64,000 nt of DNA, from contig NC_088302.1 in NCBI RefSeq assembly GCF_032854445.1, positions 53,414,046 through 53,478,045 of the forward strand, given 5' to 3'. Shown piece by piece: positions 24,054 through 37,333 of this stretch; within the stretch, counting starts at the first letter, position 1, and every line of letters starts with the position of its first letter. The stretch is from Liolophura sinensis. Lineage: Eukaryota; Mollusca; Polyplacophora; Chitonida; Chitonidae. The notes under the pieces were generated by a model that saw only the letters and a list, made by a program, of their open reading frames with translations, did not search any database and had not been told where the DNA came from. Made by a program: the position numbers and the translations under genes.

Positions 24054-27000
24054 ATTTTGTACACGTACCACATGCACACTTACACATTTTTTTGATGTCA
24101 TTGAGCTTATTGAAGTTATGTTTTGGACAGTGTGATAAAGTTGACTAATTTTCATCAGTACACCTAGTCATGCAAAAGTTGGTTTTCAGTGGCCTGGGCC
24201 GAGATGCGTTTAAGCTGCTTGGGCCAGTGGCCTGTACAACATCCTGTCAACTGATTGGTTGAGCAAGACAGAAATAAAAGACATGATATGTTCTCAATAA
24301 TAATAATGTCCTCAAGAAAGTTGTGCCACATGTGCGCCTAATCCTCTATAAAAGTATTTATGGTTTTCATTTATGTTTTTTTTGGCCTAATTTTTCAAGG
24401 TCATTAGGGCTATGCCGCTGTTGTCCTGTAAATACTCTTCTAACACTTAATGTAGCAAGGTTTACCAAACTTAAACCACATATATTCACTGGGAAGAACC
24501 ACACTCATTTTCAGTGACCCCAGAAAGTTTTTTCAAGGTCATGGGGTGATTTAAGTTATATTTTGTGACAAAATTATAAACATGCGCATATGATCGTGCA
24601 TATGGTTCCAGAAGAAATTGATTGCTTGTCATCAACCTTGCCCTTTTTTTTTTGTCATTGGGTCTGTGCGTCCATTGTAATCACACAATATGTTGCAACT
24701 GTGCTTATTGCCAAAGTATATTTAGTGCATGTGGTGGAATATTTTTCTTCAGGTCCTAAATGGTACACAAGCTTGATTTTCTTCAAGAATTTGTAGTAGA
24801 AAACAAAGCCAGTACTGATCAGTTGTTAGTTAGTATGTTAGTAATATCACCCAAACAATGTTGAAACTGACGGAAAGCAATTAAGGTTGCAAATTCTTCA
24901 TGATTAGTTCTCTCTTGGTCTCTTCCATCTGTGGTCTCATGATTTTGTACTCCACACAGATACACCCTTTATATAACTTTCAACTTGTATTATTCAAGAA
25001 AGATTGCTTGATGAGTAGCTCAGTGAGTTAACCCAGCTTATTAAACATGAAAAGTAATGGATTCTTTGAGTTCTACCACGAGTGTGATAGTAGTGAGCTC
25101 TAGTCTTGCCACTGAGAAACTTTTACCTATTGCTGGTACTGCCAGAAGTGTAGTTACATGCATGTACATGTATCAGCTCATCTGTCCAATGTTACCACCA
25201 GTTCTGTACACAGATGATGCTGGAGGTGGGATTTATAAATTGATTACTACAAAAAACCCTTGGGTCCGTCTACATGTATATATTCAATGAAAATACAATT
25301 TTTTGGGGGAAGTTTTGCATATCTGTCATAATGGAATATTCTGAGGAGCGTTCCAGTGTTTGGCTTCTAGGTTAATCCGTTAGGAACTTTGAGAATCAAT
25401 TTTGTCTGGACTATCATGGATTGTATCTATTATCAATCCTGCCATTGCGTAGAGTTTTGCCGGTTGAGGCTCAGAGCCACTGGAGGCTTGCCTCTTGATC
25501 CCTTTGGAATAATAGTGATATCAAAACACTGTTACCATCAGTATGTAATTTGGAATAATTGGCTCTAGGTTTTGACCATATTTGGTGCTTCTCTGAGAAT
25601 GTCTGATAACACTGCTGAAATCCAATGTTGTTCTGATAGCAGATTATTGCAGTGTTTGCTTTGGTCAGTAATTTGTTACGACTAGACACATGGCCATCCC
25701 CAAGAGTACTCACTGTTAATGGGTGTATGCACAAGGACTGCATGTGATGTCCTGCTGCTGTACACATACACACTTGTGTTGTGTGGAAGCCAGCTTTCAG
25801 TTTCATGTGTGCGTGTGGGTGTTGTCCTGAGGCCGTGTGGTGTGTACTGGCTCCACGTAATCATTGACCGAGAGCAGTGGAGGGTTAAGTTTGATTTTTG
25901 ATGTGTTTTACCCGCTGTGCTGTATGTGGCTGCAGGGCCATCACCAATCCTTTGGTCGACAGCTGTTATACAAGAAGCTTTGTGTCGCCATTAGCCTCAG
26001 CAATATTTGCTGAGACCTGTTGGGATCTCCTTAAGCTGAAGGAATAGTGTGTGTAATTTGTGTACAGTGGTGATCTGTATTTTAACAAATATCCCTAAAA
26101 TCTGTGACTTCGCAGTCAGCAGTGGGGAATAATGTTTTTAAGTTTTGTGTTCATGGTGGCCAGTAATAGTCACACACAGAGATTTTTGGGAAAGCTTTGA
26201 GCTGTGTGTGTTCCTATTGTCAAATTTCTGTGATGGGCTTGGAATGAATAAGTAACTTTGTACACATGTGCATGTGCATGGATAGAATTTTGTGTGTGTG
26301 CATGTCAGTAAACAGTTTTGAACTGATACAAGTCTGAATCATGCAATTACTTTGTTTTATTTGTATGTGGATTATGTCATTCTGTAAATGTAGTTTAATT
26401 TCTCAAATCTCTGTGGAACTGGATTTACTTAATTTGTGCTGCATTCAAAGGTAAATCTTGTTTGGATGTTATAAAAAATTGGTATCAAAATATCTCATTG
26501 CTTGTTGGTCTGTTTTTTTTTTTTTTGTTTGTTTTTTTTTCCCATTGTGAAAATTGTTGCCCTCTTAGTGATATAGTCTGGTTGATCATCTGGCCTGATA
26601 ACTTGTGGTTTTGTTGAGGTCATACATCCGGTTTTGATTGGGCAATTTTGCCAGTTGCGGAATACTTGTGATTGTGCATTAATGGAACGTTATCCTATGG
26701 CTTGTCATTGTTGTTTTTGTTAATATAAATTACTTAATTAATTGCCATCGTCAGTCACCCATACTATCTGTTCCTGGTTTGGTCACTGGAATGAATTATG
26801 TCTGACATCACTGCATGTAGTGGGTTTGCTTTTACGCTTATTAATGCTGGCAAATGCTAATTGGGCAATTAGTTAAATAATTTGCAAGTAATTGTTGTAC
26901 CTTTTGATGACATGCCTTTATTTAACGTGAGCTATAATGGAAATGTATAGGTCCACATATGCTTGGTGTAATATGTGCTAGATCTAGGTATATATGTCAG

Positions 27001-28920
27001 TTTTGCCACCATTAATTATGTTCATAAATTCATAATGTGCACATATTTGCAGCATAGTGTGTGACAACAGTTTTCTTCAACAACAAAAAACTTTGAATTC
27101 CAAAATGGTTATTTACAGTTCTTATAGAAAATGCTCATTACAACATGTGGAAATAATAATCTCCTAGAACTTCATGGAAAGAAACTTGCTTCTTAAGTAC
27201 AATCAACTGTTTCCCAAAACCCAGTTCTTGAAATTGAATGTTCTAAATGACACCATTATTAATTACGTGATGTTAATGCTAACAAGAAACACAGTTTTTG
27301 TTTATGCATAAGAACCAAAATAAATAAATGTACATCTAGATGTAGCTTAATCTTATTGTTTTGAGCCTATACAGGATGTAAAACTTCAACATGAAGACTA
27401 TAATTTCTCAACCTTTTTGCATATAAAAGAGGAACTTTTAGTTCAATTTATAAACATTTTTAAATTGATTTTTGAGAAAAGGCTAGAATAGTTGGATTGG
27501 CAAATTTCAGGGCTTCACAAAAAAATTGTATGAGCCTACACAGATTAATGCCTTCATAATATACTTGAATTAGCACCTTGCAAACAAGTGAAAAGGTTGA
27601 AGAATTAAACTAGTTACAGGTATTTCATGTTTCTGATGGATTTTATATTTTGGTGCAGCCAGGTGTGTACAAACAAGTGACTTGATACAGCCATATGGCT
27701 TATGTAAATTGTGTAAATGGCCCTGTAAGGTGGGTGTATCAGTCAGGATCAAGGAAAATGTGTCCTTTGAAAAATGCTAAACCTCAGGTGAAATAAGGTA
27801 GTTAATGGCAACTTCATCACTACAACTTGGAAATGAGAAGAAATTTCTAAACAAAATAGCAATTTTATGCAGTCGCATGTAAATGCATGTGATGGAGTAT
27901 TGCATGAAAATAGCGGTAAATTGTGAATTTGAGCTGATTGTCTGTCATCAGCTTATGATGAGGCTTGCATGAATCTGCTGTCTGGAGGATACCTGGTGTA
28001 TGGGGATTTACTCAGGCTCAGTTTGTAATGACCATTTACAATGGAGGCTAAGCCTCTTCCTGTGTACAAACAGTTCCTTAAATATTTCCAAGTTATGAAA
28101 ATATTTTATTCTTCATTTGCAATTATAGTCAGCCAGTGGAAATATGTATATTCAAAGAAACTTTTGCAACTAAAACTTTGTATGTTAAATACTTCCTTAA
28201 TGACTTTGGTTATTGGAACATTATGTAGTAATGAATATGAAAGCTACCAAGATCATCCTGATTGTCACGTATAAATATACAGGTGCATGGTGGGAGATGT
28301 AGTCAATATTTACAGGCCCCCAAAGGATAGGTGACAATTCTGAATGCTAATTAAACATTTATAAGATATTGGTTGTGAAAGGTGGCTCTTGGATTAGCAT
28401 GAGTGTTGTCTGTATGAGTGTCACTAGGTTGACGAGGCAGCAGTTAATAAAATGGATTCAGCTGCACCGTTTATGCATAGCCGTTCCATTAGGAGAGGTT
28501 CATGGCATAAATAATAGAAGAAGGATCTTATGTAGACTGCTTTCTCTTTTAGGGTGGTGACTAGAACAGTTGTTTAGTCTTGTATACACCAAACAGGTTA
28601 CTAGGGTTAGTGTGTGGTTGAAGCGTAGTTGATGTCAAACATTGTTCATGGATTGATGGTGTGGGTCATTGATGTGATTTGTATAGGATCACATCAGACT
28701 GGCTTGACGTAATTGACTCTGTAACTTTCAGTCTTCTGCAATCTTCATCAGGTATTAGGATAATTTCATTGGTGAACCTGACCATGTGACAATCGTTTAA
28801 ATCCATGGAGCGAGACAATTTGACAGTGGACATTACATACCCCAGGGCTTGTTTGAAGTCAGCCTGTGTGACACATGTCTCTGAATAAGGCGTGTTTGTG
28901 CCTGGAAGAAAGGACTCAAA
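24054..28920. other. Intron or intergenic stretch, no gene seen
   Basis: AT-rich, with T-tracts at 24640-24651 and 26511-26541. A possible degenerate tRNA-like head lies at 25010-25040 (GAGTAGCTCAGTGAGTTAAC). No exon with product and splice context was recognised until 28921. Confidence 0.4.
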
Positions 28921-29005
28921 ATGAGTCGGCGCAAATCTCGGATACCTTTCCTTGATGGGGAATCTCTCTCCTCTGTCAGCGAAGACAGTGGAGATATCAC
29001 AACAG
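28921..29005 (+). CDS. Candidate alternative first coding exon B (unknown gene)
   Basis: ATG with A at -3 (CAAA ATG A) encodes MSRRKSRIPFLDGESLSSVS followed by EDSGDITT and a first base G, then donor GTAATT. The stretch is GC-richer than its surroundings and its acidic/Ser-rich composition fits a disordered N-terminus. It ends in phase 1 on G, so it joins in frame to 44939 (GGA codon) as ...DITT-G-QGKKKGEKSE. An in-frame stop lies about 45 bases upstream of the ATG. The intron to 44939 would be 15.9 kb. The product family is not recognised; the shared phase with exon A suggests alternative promoters. Confidence 0.65.
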
Positions 29006-30118
29006 GTAATTTTATTTGGAGTTTTAATGTCTAATTACTGTTTGATATGAGCACCATTGTTAGCAGCACATACATGTATATGTGTTAGAGTGTCTAATTT
29101 AGAATTAGGGGTTCACCCTGGTATCCTAGCAGGACACCTCTTGAAATCGTTCAGATTAGTATGATTATTATTATTCTTGGTTAAGTCGTAAAAATTGCAA
29201 TATCTTGAAAACTGATAAAGGTAGAATAAACAAACTTTGGAGTCTGGATAAGGAAAATATGAAGCAACTTTTCTGCTGTTTTACCAGTCACATGATTTAG
29301 CCGCCATTTTGAATTTTATTGATAACCTAAAAAAATCTCCAAAAAGGCTTAACCTGTTGAGATTAACTTTTGTTTACAGTGTTGTTAAAAACTTTTAGGT
29401 TGGTATGCAAATAAGGCCAAACTGACCAATGAACTTGGCTCAAAAGCAGGTCAGTTTTTAAAACTGCTTACAATTATTCAACAAACACACTCTGTTGCCG
29501 CTTGATGTCTCATTATCATATCTGCAAGAATTATTTTTGTGTTTTGTCATGTTCTCATGTTTTGGCCAAAAAAACCAACAGAAATTTGACAAAAAACATC
29601 CTATGTATTTAACACGGGAGCTTGGTGCTAGACTGCATGAAATTTCCAATTCAGTCAGTTGGAAAGTTCAACAGTAATTGTCAAATTTTTATGCCTCAAA
29701 AGAATTATGCAATGAAAAGTTTGTGTGGAAAATTCAAAAAATCTGTATGAGATTTTGTAAAACAATATATTAAATATGGTGGAATTTACCCATTGGAATC
29801 ACAATATGTATGTACAGTTTTTGCTTAATTGCCATTTTACAACATGTTTAATGCTTGAATCATACATTTCTGGCCACAGTACATGACAACAACTCCTGGC
29901 TGTTTCTGGTGAGGCTTTAACATCAGATGGTTTGCCAGGTAACTGTTTAAGTTCAATTTTCTTGGTGTTCTATCAGTTTTTTCCAATAATTAAACTTGAA
30001 AACTGTCACATATTAAGTTTAAAGTTGATGAACAGTGTTAAATACATACATGTCCAAGATGAGTACATACATGTCCTATACAATGTTACACAATAATTTT
30101 AATCTTATGAAAAAAAAA

Positions 30119-30727
30119 CTAGATTGGATCAGATCCTAGCCCAGGATCCCGGATCAGATCGAAGACGATTTCCCGACCCAATAATACATGAAATTTCATG
30201 ATACATGATTTTTCCGTAATTATAATTTTTCATTTCGAAAACTATCAACTTCCAGTCAATCCTGATTACATTTTTCGACTCCTCTTGCAAAAGTACATTT
30301 TAAGCCAATGCATTAAAAATCACGTACAACTATAATTTAGACTTCAAAAACTACAGATGTCGTCACGACATTTTTGACCAATAGCAAACTTCCGCAATTT
30401 TCAACAGAAATACACCAAATTTTTCAAACTTTTTGGGGTTAAGTTTCCTTAACCTGCATATCAAATTTGAGCTTGATCGGTTGAGTGGTTCTGGAGAAGA
30501 AGATGTTTAAAGGTTTCAAACCTTAAAATCCAATATGGCAGCCAAACCACGTGACCTGGAAAAAAATTTTAAAAAATGGACCTGCAGAATAATATAGCAA
30601 AAGGTGGGACTTATAGGTTAAATGGTTTTGGAGAAATCCTGCTCACAAAGTCGGCGAAAAAAAATAATAAGAGAAAACAGAACAAAAACAATAGGTATCC
30701 CCTTCTTCAGAAGGGAATCTCTAAAAA
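30119..30727 (-). mobile_element. Helitron-like non-autonomous element, copy 1
   Basis: Read on the minus strand, this starts near GATTCCCTTCTGAAGAAGGG (6-bp stem, CCCTTC/GAAGGG), continues CCTATTGTTTTTGTTCTGTT and CGCCGACTTTGTGAGC, and ends GGATCTGATCCAATCTAG followed by T. The copy at 58876-59718 has the same termini in the opposite orientation: CCTATTGTAATCGTTCTGTT, CACCGACTTTGTTAGC and a hairpin followed by ATTCTAG and T. A 3' hairpin close to CTAG, insertion before T and no target duplication are Helitron traits. A 5' hairpin is not typical, so the class is tentative. No Rep/helicase coding is present. Confidence 0.5.
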
Positions 30728-31703
30728 AACGTGTAGATTCGTCATGGTGCAGAAGTCCACTTGCATAAAGCTGTCTTAGGTTACGGGGATTGTGCCTGAC
30801 ACGATTGACAACATAATGCCTACGTTGCCAGTTGTTAAGATTATTATGTGCACGTAGTACATGTGTAACGCTAAAAGGGCTTAGTATTCTCCAAATACTC
30901 CAAAACTGGTTGAAGCTTTCACTTATGATATGGTTTATGAATTACAATGTATTATTTGTCCGATTGGAACGAGGAAGTGTGTATTAGATAAGAGTGAATA
31001 ATTATGCATTCAAAGGAAATATCTGATAGTCACAGGAAGTTTATAAATATTCTGGGACACGATACATTGCTATAATGTTAGGTAAGAATCTTTGTTCTAT
31101 TGCATATATGGTAAAAAGGTGATGCATATATGTTTCAAACTGTTTCTGTTCATTGACCGCTTCATCAGTGCTCCATGTTGTCAGGTCCACAGGCAGTGGA
31201 ACATGAAGTGTTACTATATTAAGCCCCTATGTGGCATCAATGTTAGTGCCTCCAGTGCCAGGGGCTTCAGTGTCAGTGTCTCAGATGTCTGGCTTCCATG
31301 TCATTGTACTCTCCTCGCCAAGCAGCTTTCCTAACCTAGAGTATTTATAACCTATAACCATGTATGACATAAAGTGAAGTTAAATTCAAAAATTAAAGCA
31401 AAATTCAAATTAAAGGAAAAGATTGCACAAAAATTAAGTGAGCATCAGGAGAATGGTCATTGAAAACTCTCTCTAAAAAGCTTGTTCGTTATTATGACAA
31501 AATCGTGCAGATCATGTAATGTTATGCTGTGGTGTTCGTTTTATGGGTGTTGGAAAGAGGATTGTCCAGGGTAAATCGCCAACATTAGTCATGTTACTGA
31601 CCAGCTTTCCCACATATGCACACCCTATTGGTGGAAGAAAAGTGAGCTTCAACAAATATTATGCTGCTCAAAAAGCAAGACCAGGGTCGTTTGCTTATTG
31701 TCA

Positions 31704-31817
31704 CTAAGGCCCCCACATTGTCACCAAGGCCCCATTTTGTCACCAAGGCCCAATAATATAACCAAGGCCCCACATTCTTACCAGGGCCCCACATTCTTAC
31801 CAAGGCCCCATATTGTC
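31704..31817. repeat. Short array rich in AAGGCCCC
   Basis: About six irregular units of 17-24 bases built on CACCAAGGCCCCACATT and TTACCAAGGCCCCA. It sits within the large intron and has no coding signal. Confidence 0.75.
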
Positions 31818-31837
31818 CCCATCAAATCTACAAATTC

Positions 31838-31950
31838 TCTGTCCTGGACTGGATTTGAACCAGCACATCATGTGTCCTTGCATTTTGAAGAATAGCATCT
31901 CCATGAAACCACTAGATATAATAATCACTAAGCTACCATAGCCAGGTTAG
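31838..31950 (-). mobile_element. tRNA-like SINE head or decayed tRNA
   Basis: On the minus strand CTATGGTAGCTTAGTGATTA resembles an A box and GGTTCAAATCCAGTCC matches the B-box consensus closely. The spacing is larger than in a functional tRNA gene and no acceptor stem pairing is visible, so a SINE head is more likely than a working tRNA. Confidence 0.35.
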
Positions 31951-33036
31951 ACATGTGGCAATTTCACACATCTTGTTGAAGCTCTTGGAGTATGAACTCT
32001 TGTGTTCCTAAACTACAGGATGTAGAGCAGGTGGTAAGGTCTCACCATGACTTGTGGAGAAGTACCAGTATGATTAGGATGTCAGGCAAGATGCTGAATG
32101 GCAGCCAGGAATTGATCACACACTAATGCTGGCACATTTATGTCTTACCTTTTCTCCCTTTAATGTCTTCAAGTCTAATATTTACACAAGCACCACTGAG
32201 GCCTATGTTAAATCATTAATGGGGGTGGTGAGGGGGGAGGGGAATAGAATAATTCAGGAAAGGAAAAAATATAAAAATATTGATTTACATGTACATTGTT
32301 TTCTGTATTTATCTGCTTTATACAGAGATGCTTTATACATTACAAGATCATTTAAGCTATGCTTTGGATCATTTGCATTTACTGAAAGCTCTACTTCAGC
32401 CCCCAAGATAATCCAGGCAAAACTAATAAAATGATATCAAGGACATATAAAATACTGTATGAAACAGAGTTAACATCATGGCATGGTTTAAACAGATGAA
32501 CGAAGAATTACATTTCTTAATCCCTAAAAATGAATTAGAATCCTGAAAAACAAAGTCCTGATTTACGTGATAATATTCCAAATATGACAATGAATCAAGA
32601 GATATGAGGACTAGTAAGGCAGTTATACTGGAATGACGTGGGTGATGTCAAACTTCCACAACTGGAGGTCATTTTTTTACAACTTAGGAAAGCTATTTGT
32701 GCTGTCTCGATCCTTATCACCTAACCCTGCTTTTAAGATGTACTGTGCATGCCTTGACATTGAAGTAGCTCTTCAATTGTTTATACTCAAAAAGGAAAAT
32801 AAATAAATAAAAAAGGCTGGATTATAAGATAACCTCAGATCATGGACAGGTCAACACTTCAATCCAGTTGGCAAGTAATTCTTGGGACTTTTTACACAAG
32901 AATATGAAGTTTTTTATAGTCCTGTCAGTCAGTGAGTAATTCTGGCCTCATCGGTTTGGTGCTCCCAGTTTGACAGGTCACATGACCACAAAGATTTGTC
33001 CAGTCAGAATTTAAACTGAAGTGTGTTGAACTCTTA

Positions 33037-33422
33037 GCTAGGAGTTAACTTTGGTTGTAACATGGAACGCTAGGAGTTAACTTTGGTTGTAACATGGAAT
33101 GCTAGGAGTTAACTTTGGTTGTAACATGGAATGCTAGGAGTTAACTTTGGTTGTGACATGGAATGCTAGGAGTTAACTTTGGTTGTGACATTGAACGCTA
33201 GGAGTTAACTTTGGTTGTGACATGGAACGCTAGGAGTTAACTTTGGTTGTAACATGGAATGCTAGGAGTTAACTTTGGTTGTAACATGGAATGCTAGGAG
33301 TTAACTTTGGTTGTAACATGGAACGCTAGGAGTTAACTTTGGTTGTGACATTGAACGCCAGGAGTTAACTTTGGTTGTAACATGGAATGCTAGGAGTTAA
33401 CTTTGGTTGTAACATGGAACGA
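33037..33422 (+). repeat. 32-bp minisatellite, 12 copies
   Basis: Near-identical 32-bp units built on GCTAGGAGTTAACTTTGG, then TTGTAACATGGAA. Only a few positions vary (AAC/GAC, CGC/TGC, ATGG/ATTG), which points to recent expansion or homogenisation. Confidence 0.95.
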
Positions 33423-33616
33423 TCTCATTCTGAGCGTTCTGCTGTACAGAAAGAGTGATCTACAGTTGGTATACAAAAATAGGATTCACTGCCTGGATTG
33501 TTGTCAACTCAACCACCAATGCACAAATCAGTCTGGTTATTATATGTTTGACCAATTTCAGTGGTAGTTTCAGTAAGGTCTCAGCCAAAGCAGTCTGTCT
33601 GTCTTTAAGTTTTACT

Positions 33617-34478
33617 GCATACATTTAATCTCTGACAGGGAAGCGATCTTGGCTAAACACTGCACAATGTACCATTGTGTCATAATGTTTACATGTGCAC
33701 CATGCATACATGTGATTACCGACAGGGAAGCAACCTTGGTTAAACACTGCACAATGTACCAGTGTGTCATAATGTTTACATGTGCACCATGCATACATGT
33801 GATTACCGACAGGGAAGCGATCTTGGTTAAACACTGCACAATGTACCAGTCTGTCATAATGTTTACATGTGCACCATGCATACATGTGATTACCGACAGG
33901 GAAACGATCTTGGTTAAACACTGCACAATGTACCAGTGTGTCATAATGTTTACATGTGCACCATGCATACATGTGATTACCGACAGGGAAGCGATCTTGG
34001 TTAAACACTGCACAATGTACCAGTCTGTCATAATGTTTACATGTGCACCATGCATACATGTGATTACCGACAGGGAAACGATCTTGACTAAACACTGCAC
34101 AATGTACCAGTGTGTCATAATGTGTACATGTGCACCATGCATACATGTGATTACCGACAGGGAAGTGATCTTGGCTAAACACTGCACAATGTACCAGTGT
34201 GTCATAATGTTTACATGTGCACCATGCATACATGTGATCACCGACATGGAAGCAATTATGGCTAAACACTGCACAATGTACCAGTCCGTTATTATGTATA
34301 CATGTACACCATGCATACACGTGATCACCGACATGGAAGCGATCATGGCTAAACACTGCACAATGTACCAGTCTGTCATAATGTATACATGTACACCATG
34401 CATACACGTGATCACCGACAGGGAAGCGATCATGGCTAAACACTGCACAATGTACCAGTCTGTCATAATGTATACATT
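33617..34478. repeat. 87-bp minisatellite, about 10 copies
   Basis: Units of 87 bp beginning GATTACCGACAGGGAAGCGA and containing AAACACTGCACAATGTACCA and CACCATGCATACATGTG. The period equals 29 codons, so frames of 282-311 codons stay open on both strands. I read these as non-coding. The right-hand units carry GATCACCGACATGG and GTACACC variants not found on the left, showing gradual divergence along the array. Confidence 0.95.
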
Positions 34479-34950
34479 TATATTTACCTATGGGTAACAC
34501 CTGCCAGTAAGTGTCAATAGATGTTGGGACACAGATGGTATGACTCATTTCTGACTCCAATGTCCTGGAAATTATTGATTGATTTACACTTTTAAGCCAT
34601 TATGGAGGAATTTTACTTTCACTGTGGGTATTATCACAAGTGATATATGTCTTCTGTGAGAAGCCATTAAATTGTGTTTCCTTGAGTTATTGTAACTTAC
34701 GTATTTAATTTTTGATCAATTTAAATTTTGTTTCACCAGTACTACATTATACCTGTATTATTGTTTTAGTGACATTTATTAATGTTTAGCTTTTAAGTGC
34801 TAGAAATGTTTAAAAATGAATAATGCATATAATGAAGAATTATGAATCGGCTGAGATTAAGACTGAGATCTAAAGGTGTTGCACATTCTTTAATTAGTCC
34901 CTTATAGGCAAGGCGTATTTGGGTGTCAACATCTGTTAGTTCTACATGTT

Positions 34951-37333
34951 ACATTCCACTGTAGATGGAATGTAGATACATGGTTTGACATTTCACTGTA
35001 GATACCCATACAGGGTTTCAACATTTCACTGTAGATACTCGTACAGGGTTTGACATTTCACTGTAGTTACCCATACAGGGTTTCAACATTTCACTGTAGT
35101 TACCCATACAGGGTTTGACATTTCACTGTAGATACTCGTACAGGGTTTGACATTTCACTGTAGTTACCCATACAGGATTTCAACATTTCACTGTAGATAC
35201 TCATACATGGTTTGACATTTCACTGTAGATACTCGTACAGGGTTTGACATTTCACTGTAGATACCCATACAGGGTTTCAACATTTCACTGTAGTTACCCA
35301 TACAGGGTTTCGACATTTCACTGTAGATACTCGTACAGGGTTTGACATTTCACTGTAGTTACCCATACAGGATTTCAACATTTCACTGTAGTTACCCATA
35401 CAGGGTTTGACATTTCACTGTAGATACTCGTACAGGGTTTGACATTTCACTGTAGTTACCCATACAGGATTTCAACATTTCACTGTAGATACTCGTACAG
35501 GGTTTAACATTTCACTGTAGTTACCCATACAGGGTTTCAACATTTCACTGTAGTTACCCATACAGGGTTTGACATTTCACTGTAGATACTCGTACAGGGT
35601 TTAACATTTCACTGTAGTTACCCATACAGGGTTTCAACATTTCACTGTAGTTACCCATACAGGGTTTGACATTTCACTGTAGATACTCGTACAGGGTTTG
35701 ACATTTCACTGTAGTTACCCATACAGGATTTCAACATTTCACTGTAGATACTCATACATGGTTTGACATTTCACTGTAGATACTCGTACAGGGTTTGACA
35801 TTTCACTGTAGATACCCATACAGGGTTTCAACATTTCACTGTAGTTACCCATACAGGGTTTCGACATTTCACTGTAGATACTCGTACAGGGTTTGACATT
35901 TCACTGTAGTTACCCATACAGGATTTCAACATTTCACTGTAGATACCCATACAGGGTTTGACATTTCACTGTAGATACTCATACAGGGTTTGACATTTCA
36001 CTGTAGATACCCATACAGGGTTTCAACATTTCACTGTAGATACCCATATAGGGTTTCAACATTTCACTGTAGTTACCCATACAGGGTTTGACATTTCACT
36101 GTAGATACCCATACAGGGTTTCGACATTTCACTGTAGATACCCATACAGGGTTTGACATTTCACTGTAGATACTCATACAGGGCTTGACATTTCACTGTA
36201 GTTACCCATACAGGGTTTCGACATTTCACTGTAGATACCCATACAGGGTTTCGTCATTTCACTGTAGATACCCATACATGGTTTGACATTTCACTGTAGA
36301 TACCCATACAGGGTTTCGACATTTCACTGTAGATACCCATACAGGGGTTCGACATTTCACTGTAGTTACCCATACAGGGTTTCGACATTTCACTGTAGAT
36401 ACCCATAAAGGGTTTCAACATTTCACTGTAGATACCCATACAGGGTTTCAACATTTCACTGTAGTTACCCATACAGGGTTTCGACATTTTACTGTAGATA
36501 CCCATACATGGTTTCAACATTTCACTGTAGATACCCATACAGGGTTTGACATTTCACTGTAGATACCCATACAGGGTTTCGACATTTCACTGTAAATACC
36601 CATACAGGGTTTCAACATTTCACTGTAGATACTCATACAGGGTTTGACATTTCACTGTAGTTACCCATACAGGGTTTCGACATTTCACTGTAGTTACCCA
36701 TACAGGGTTTCGTCATTTCACTGTAGATACCCATACATGGTTTGACATTTCACTGTAGATACCCATACAGGGTTTCGACATTTCACTGTAGATACCCATA
36801 CAGGGGTTCGACATTTCACTGTAGTTACCCATACAGGGTTTCGACATTTCACTGTAGATACCCATAAAGGGTTTCAACATTTCACTGTAGATACCCATAC
36901 AGGGTTTCAACATTTCACTGCAGTTACCCATACAGGGTTTCGACATTTTACTGTAGATACCCATACATGGTTTAACATTTCACTGTAGATACCCATACAA
37001 GGTTTCGACATTTCACAGTAGATACCCATACAGGGTTTCGACATTTTACTGTAGATACCCATACATGGTTTGACATTTCACAGTAGATACCCATACAGGG
37101 TTTCGACATTTCACTGTAGATACCCATACAGGGTTTCAACATTTCACTGTAGATACCCATACAGGGTTTCAACATTTCACTGTAGATACCCATACAGGGT
37201 TTCAACATTTCACTGCAGATACTCATGCAGGGTTTGACATTTCACTGTAAATACCCATACAGGGTTTCGACATTTCACTGTAGATACCCATACAGGGTTT
37301 CGACATTTTACTGTAGATACCCATACAGGGTTC
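34951..37333. repeat. 32/33-bp minisatellite, about 73 copies
   Basis: Units contain ACATTTCACTGTAGATACCC and ATACAGGGTTT, with either GAC (32 bp) or CAAC/CGAC (33 bp) at the junction. Distinct variant blocks recur: TCATACATGG at 35201 and again at 35752 (551 bp apart), and TCGTCATTTC at 36251 and again at 36710 (459 bp apart), each with matching flanking variants. That indicates segmental duplications of about 17 and 14 units. Confidence 0.95.

Larger units (their letters stand above)
29006..33036. other. Start of the 15.9-kb intron, no further exon seen
   Basis: AT-rich intron sequence containing a Helitron-like element (30119-30727), a short array rich in AAGGCCCC (31704-31817) and a tRNA-like segment (31838-31950). 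No other coding exon was recognised. Confidence 0.4.

Noticed and set aside
33612-34560. Cys/His-rich 282-311 codon frames on both strands
   Set aside because: Derived from the 87-bp tandem unit; no independent coding evidence.
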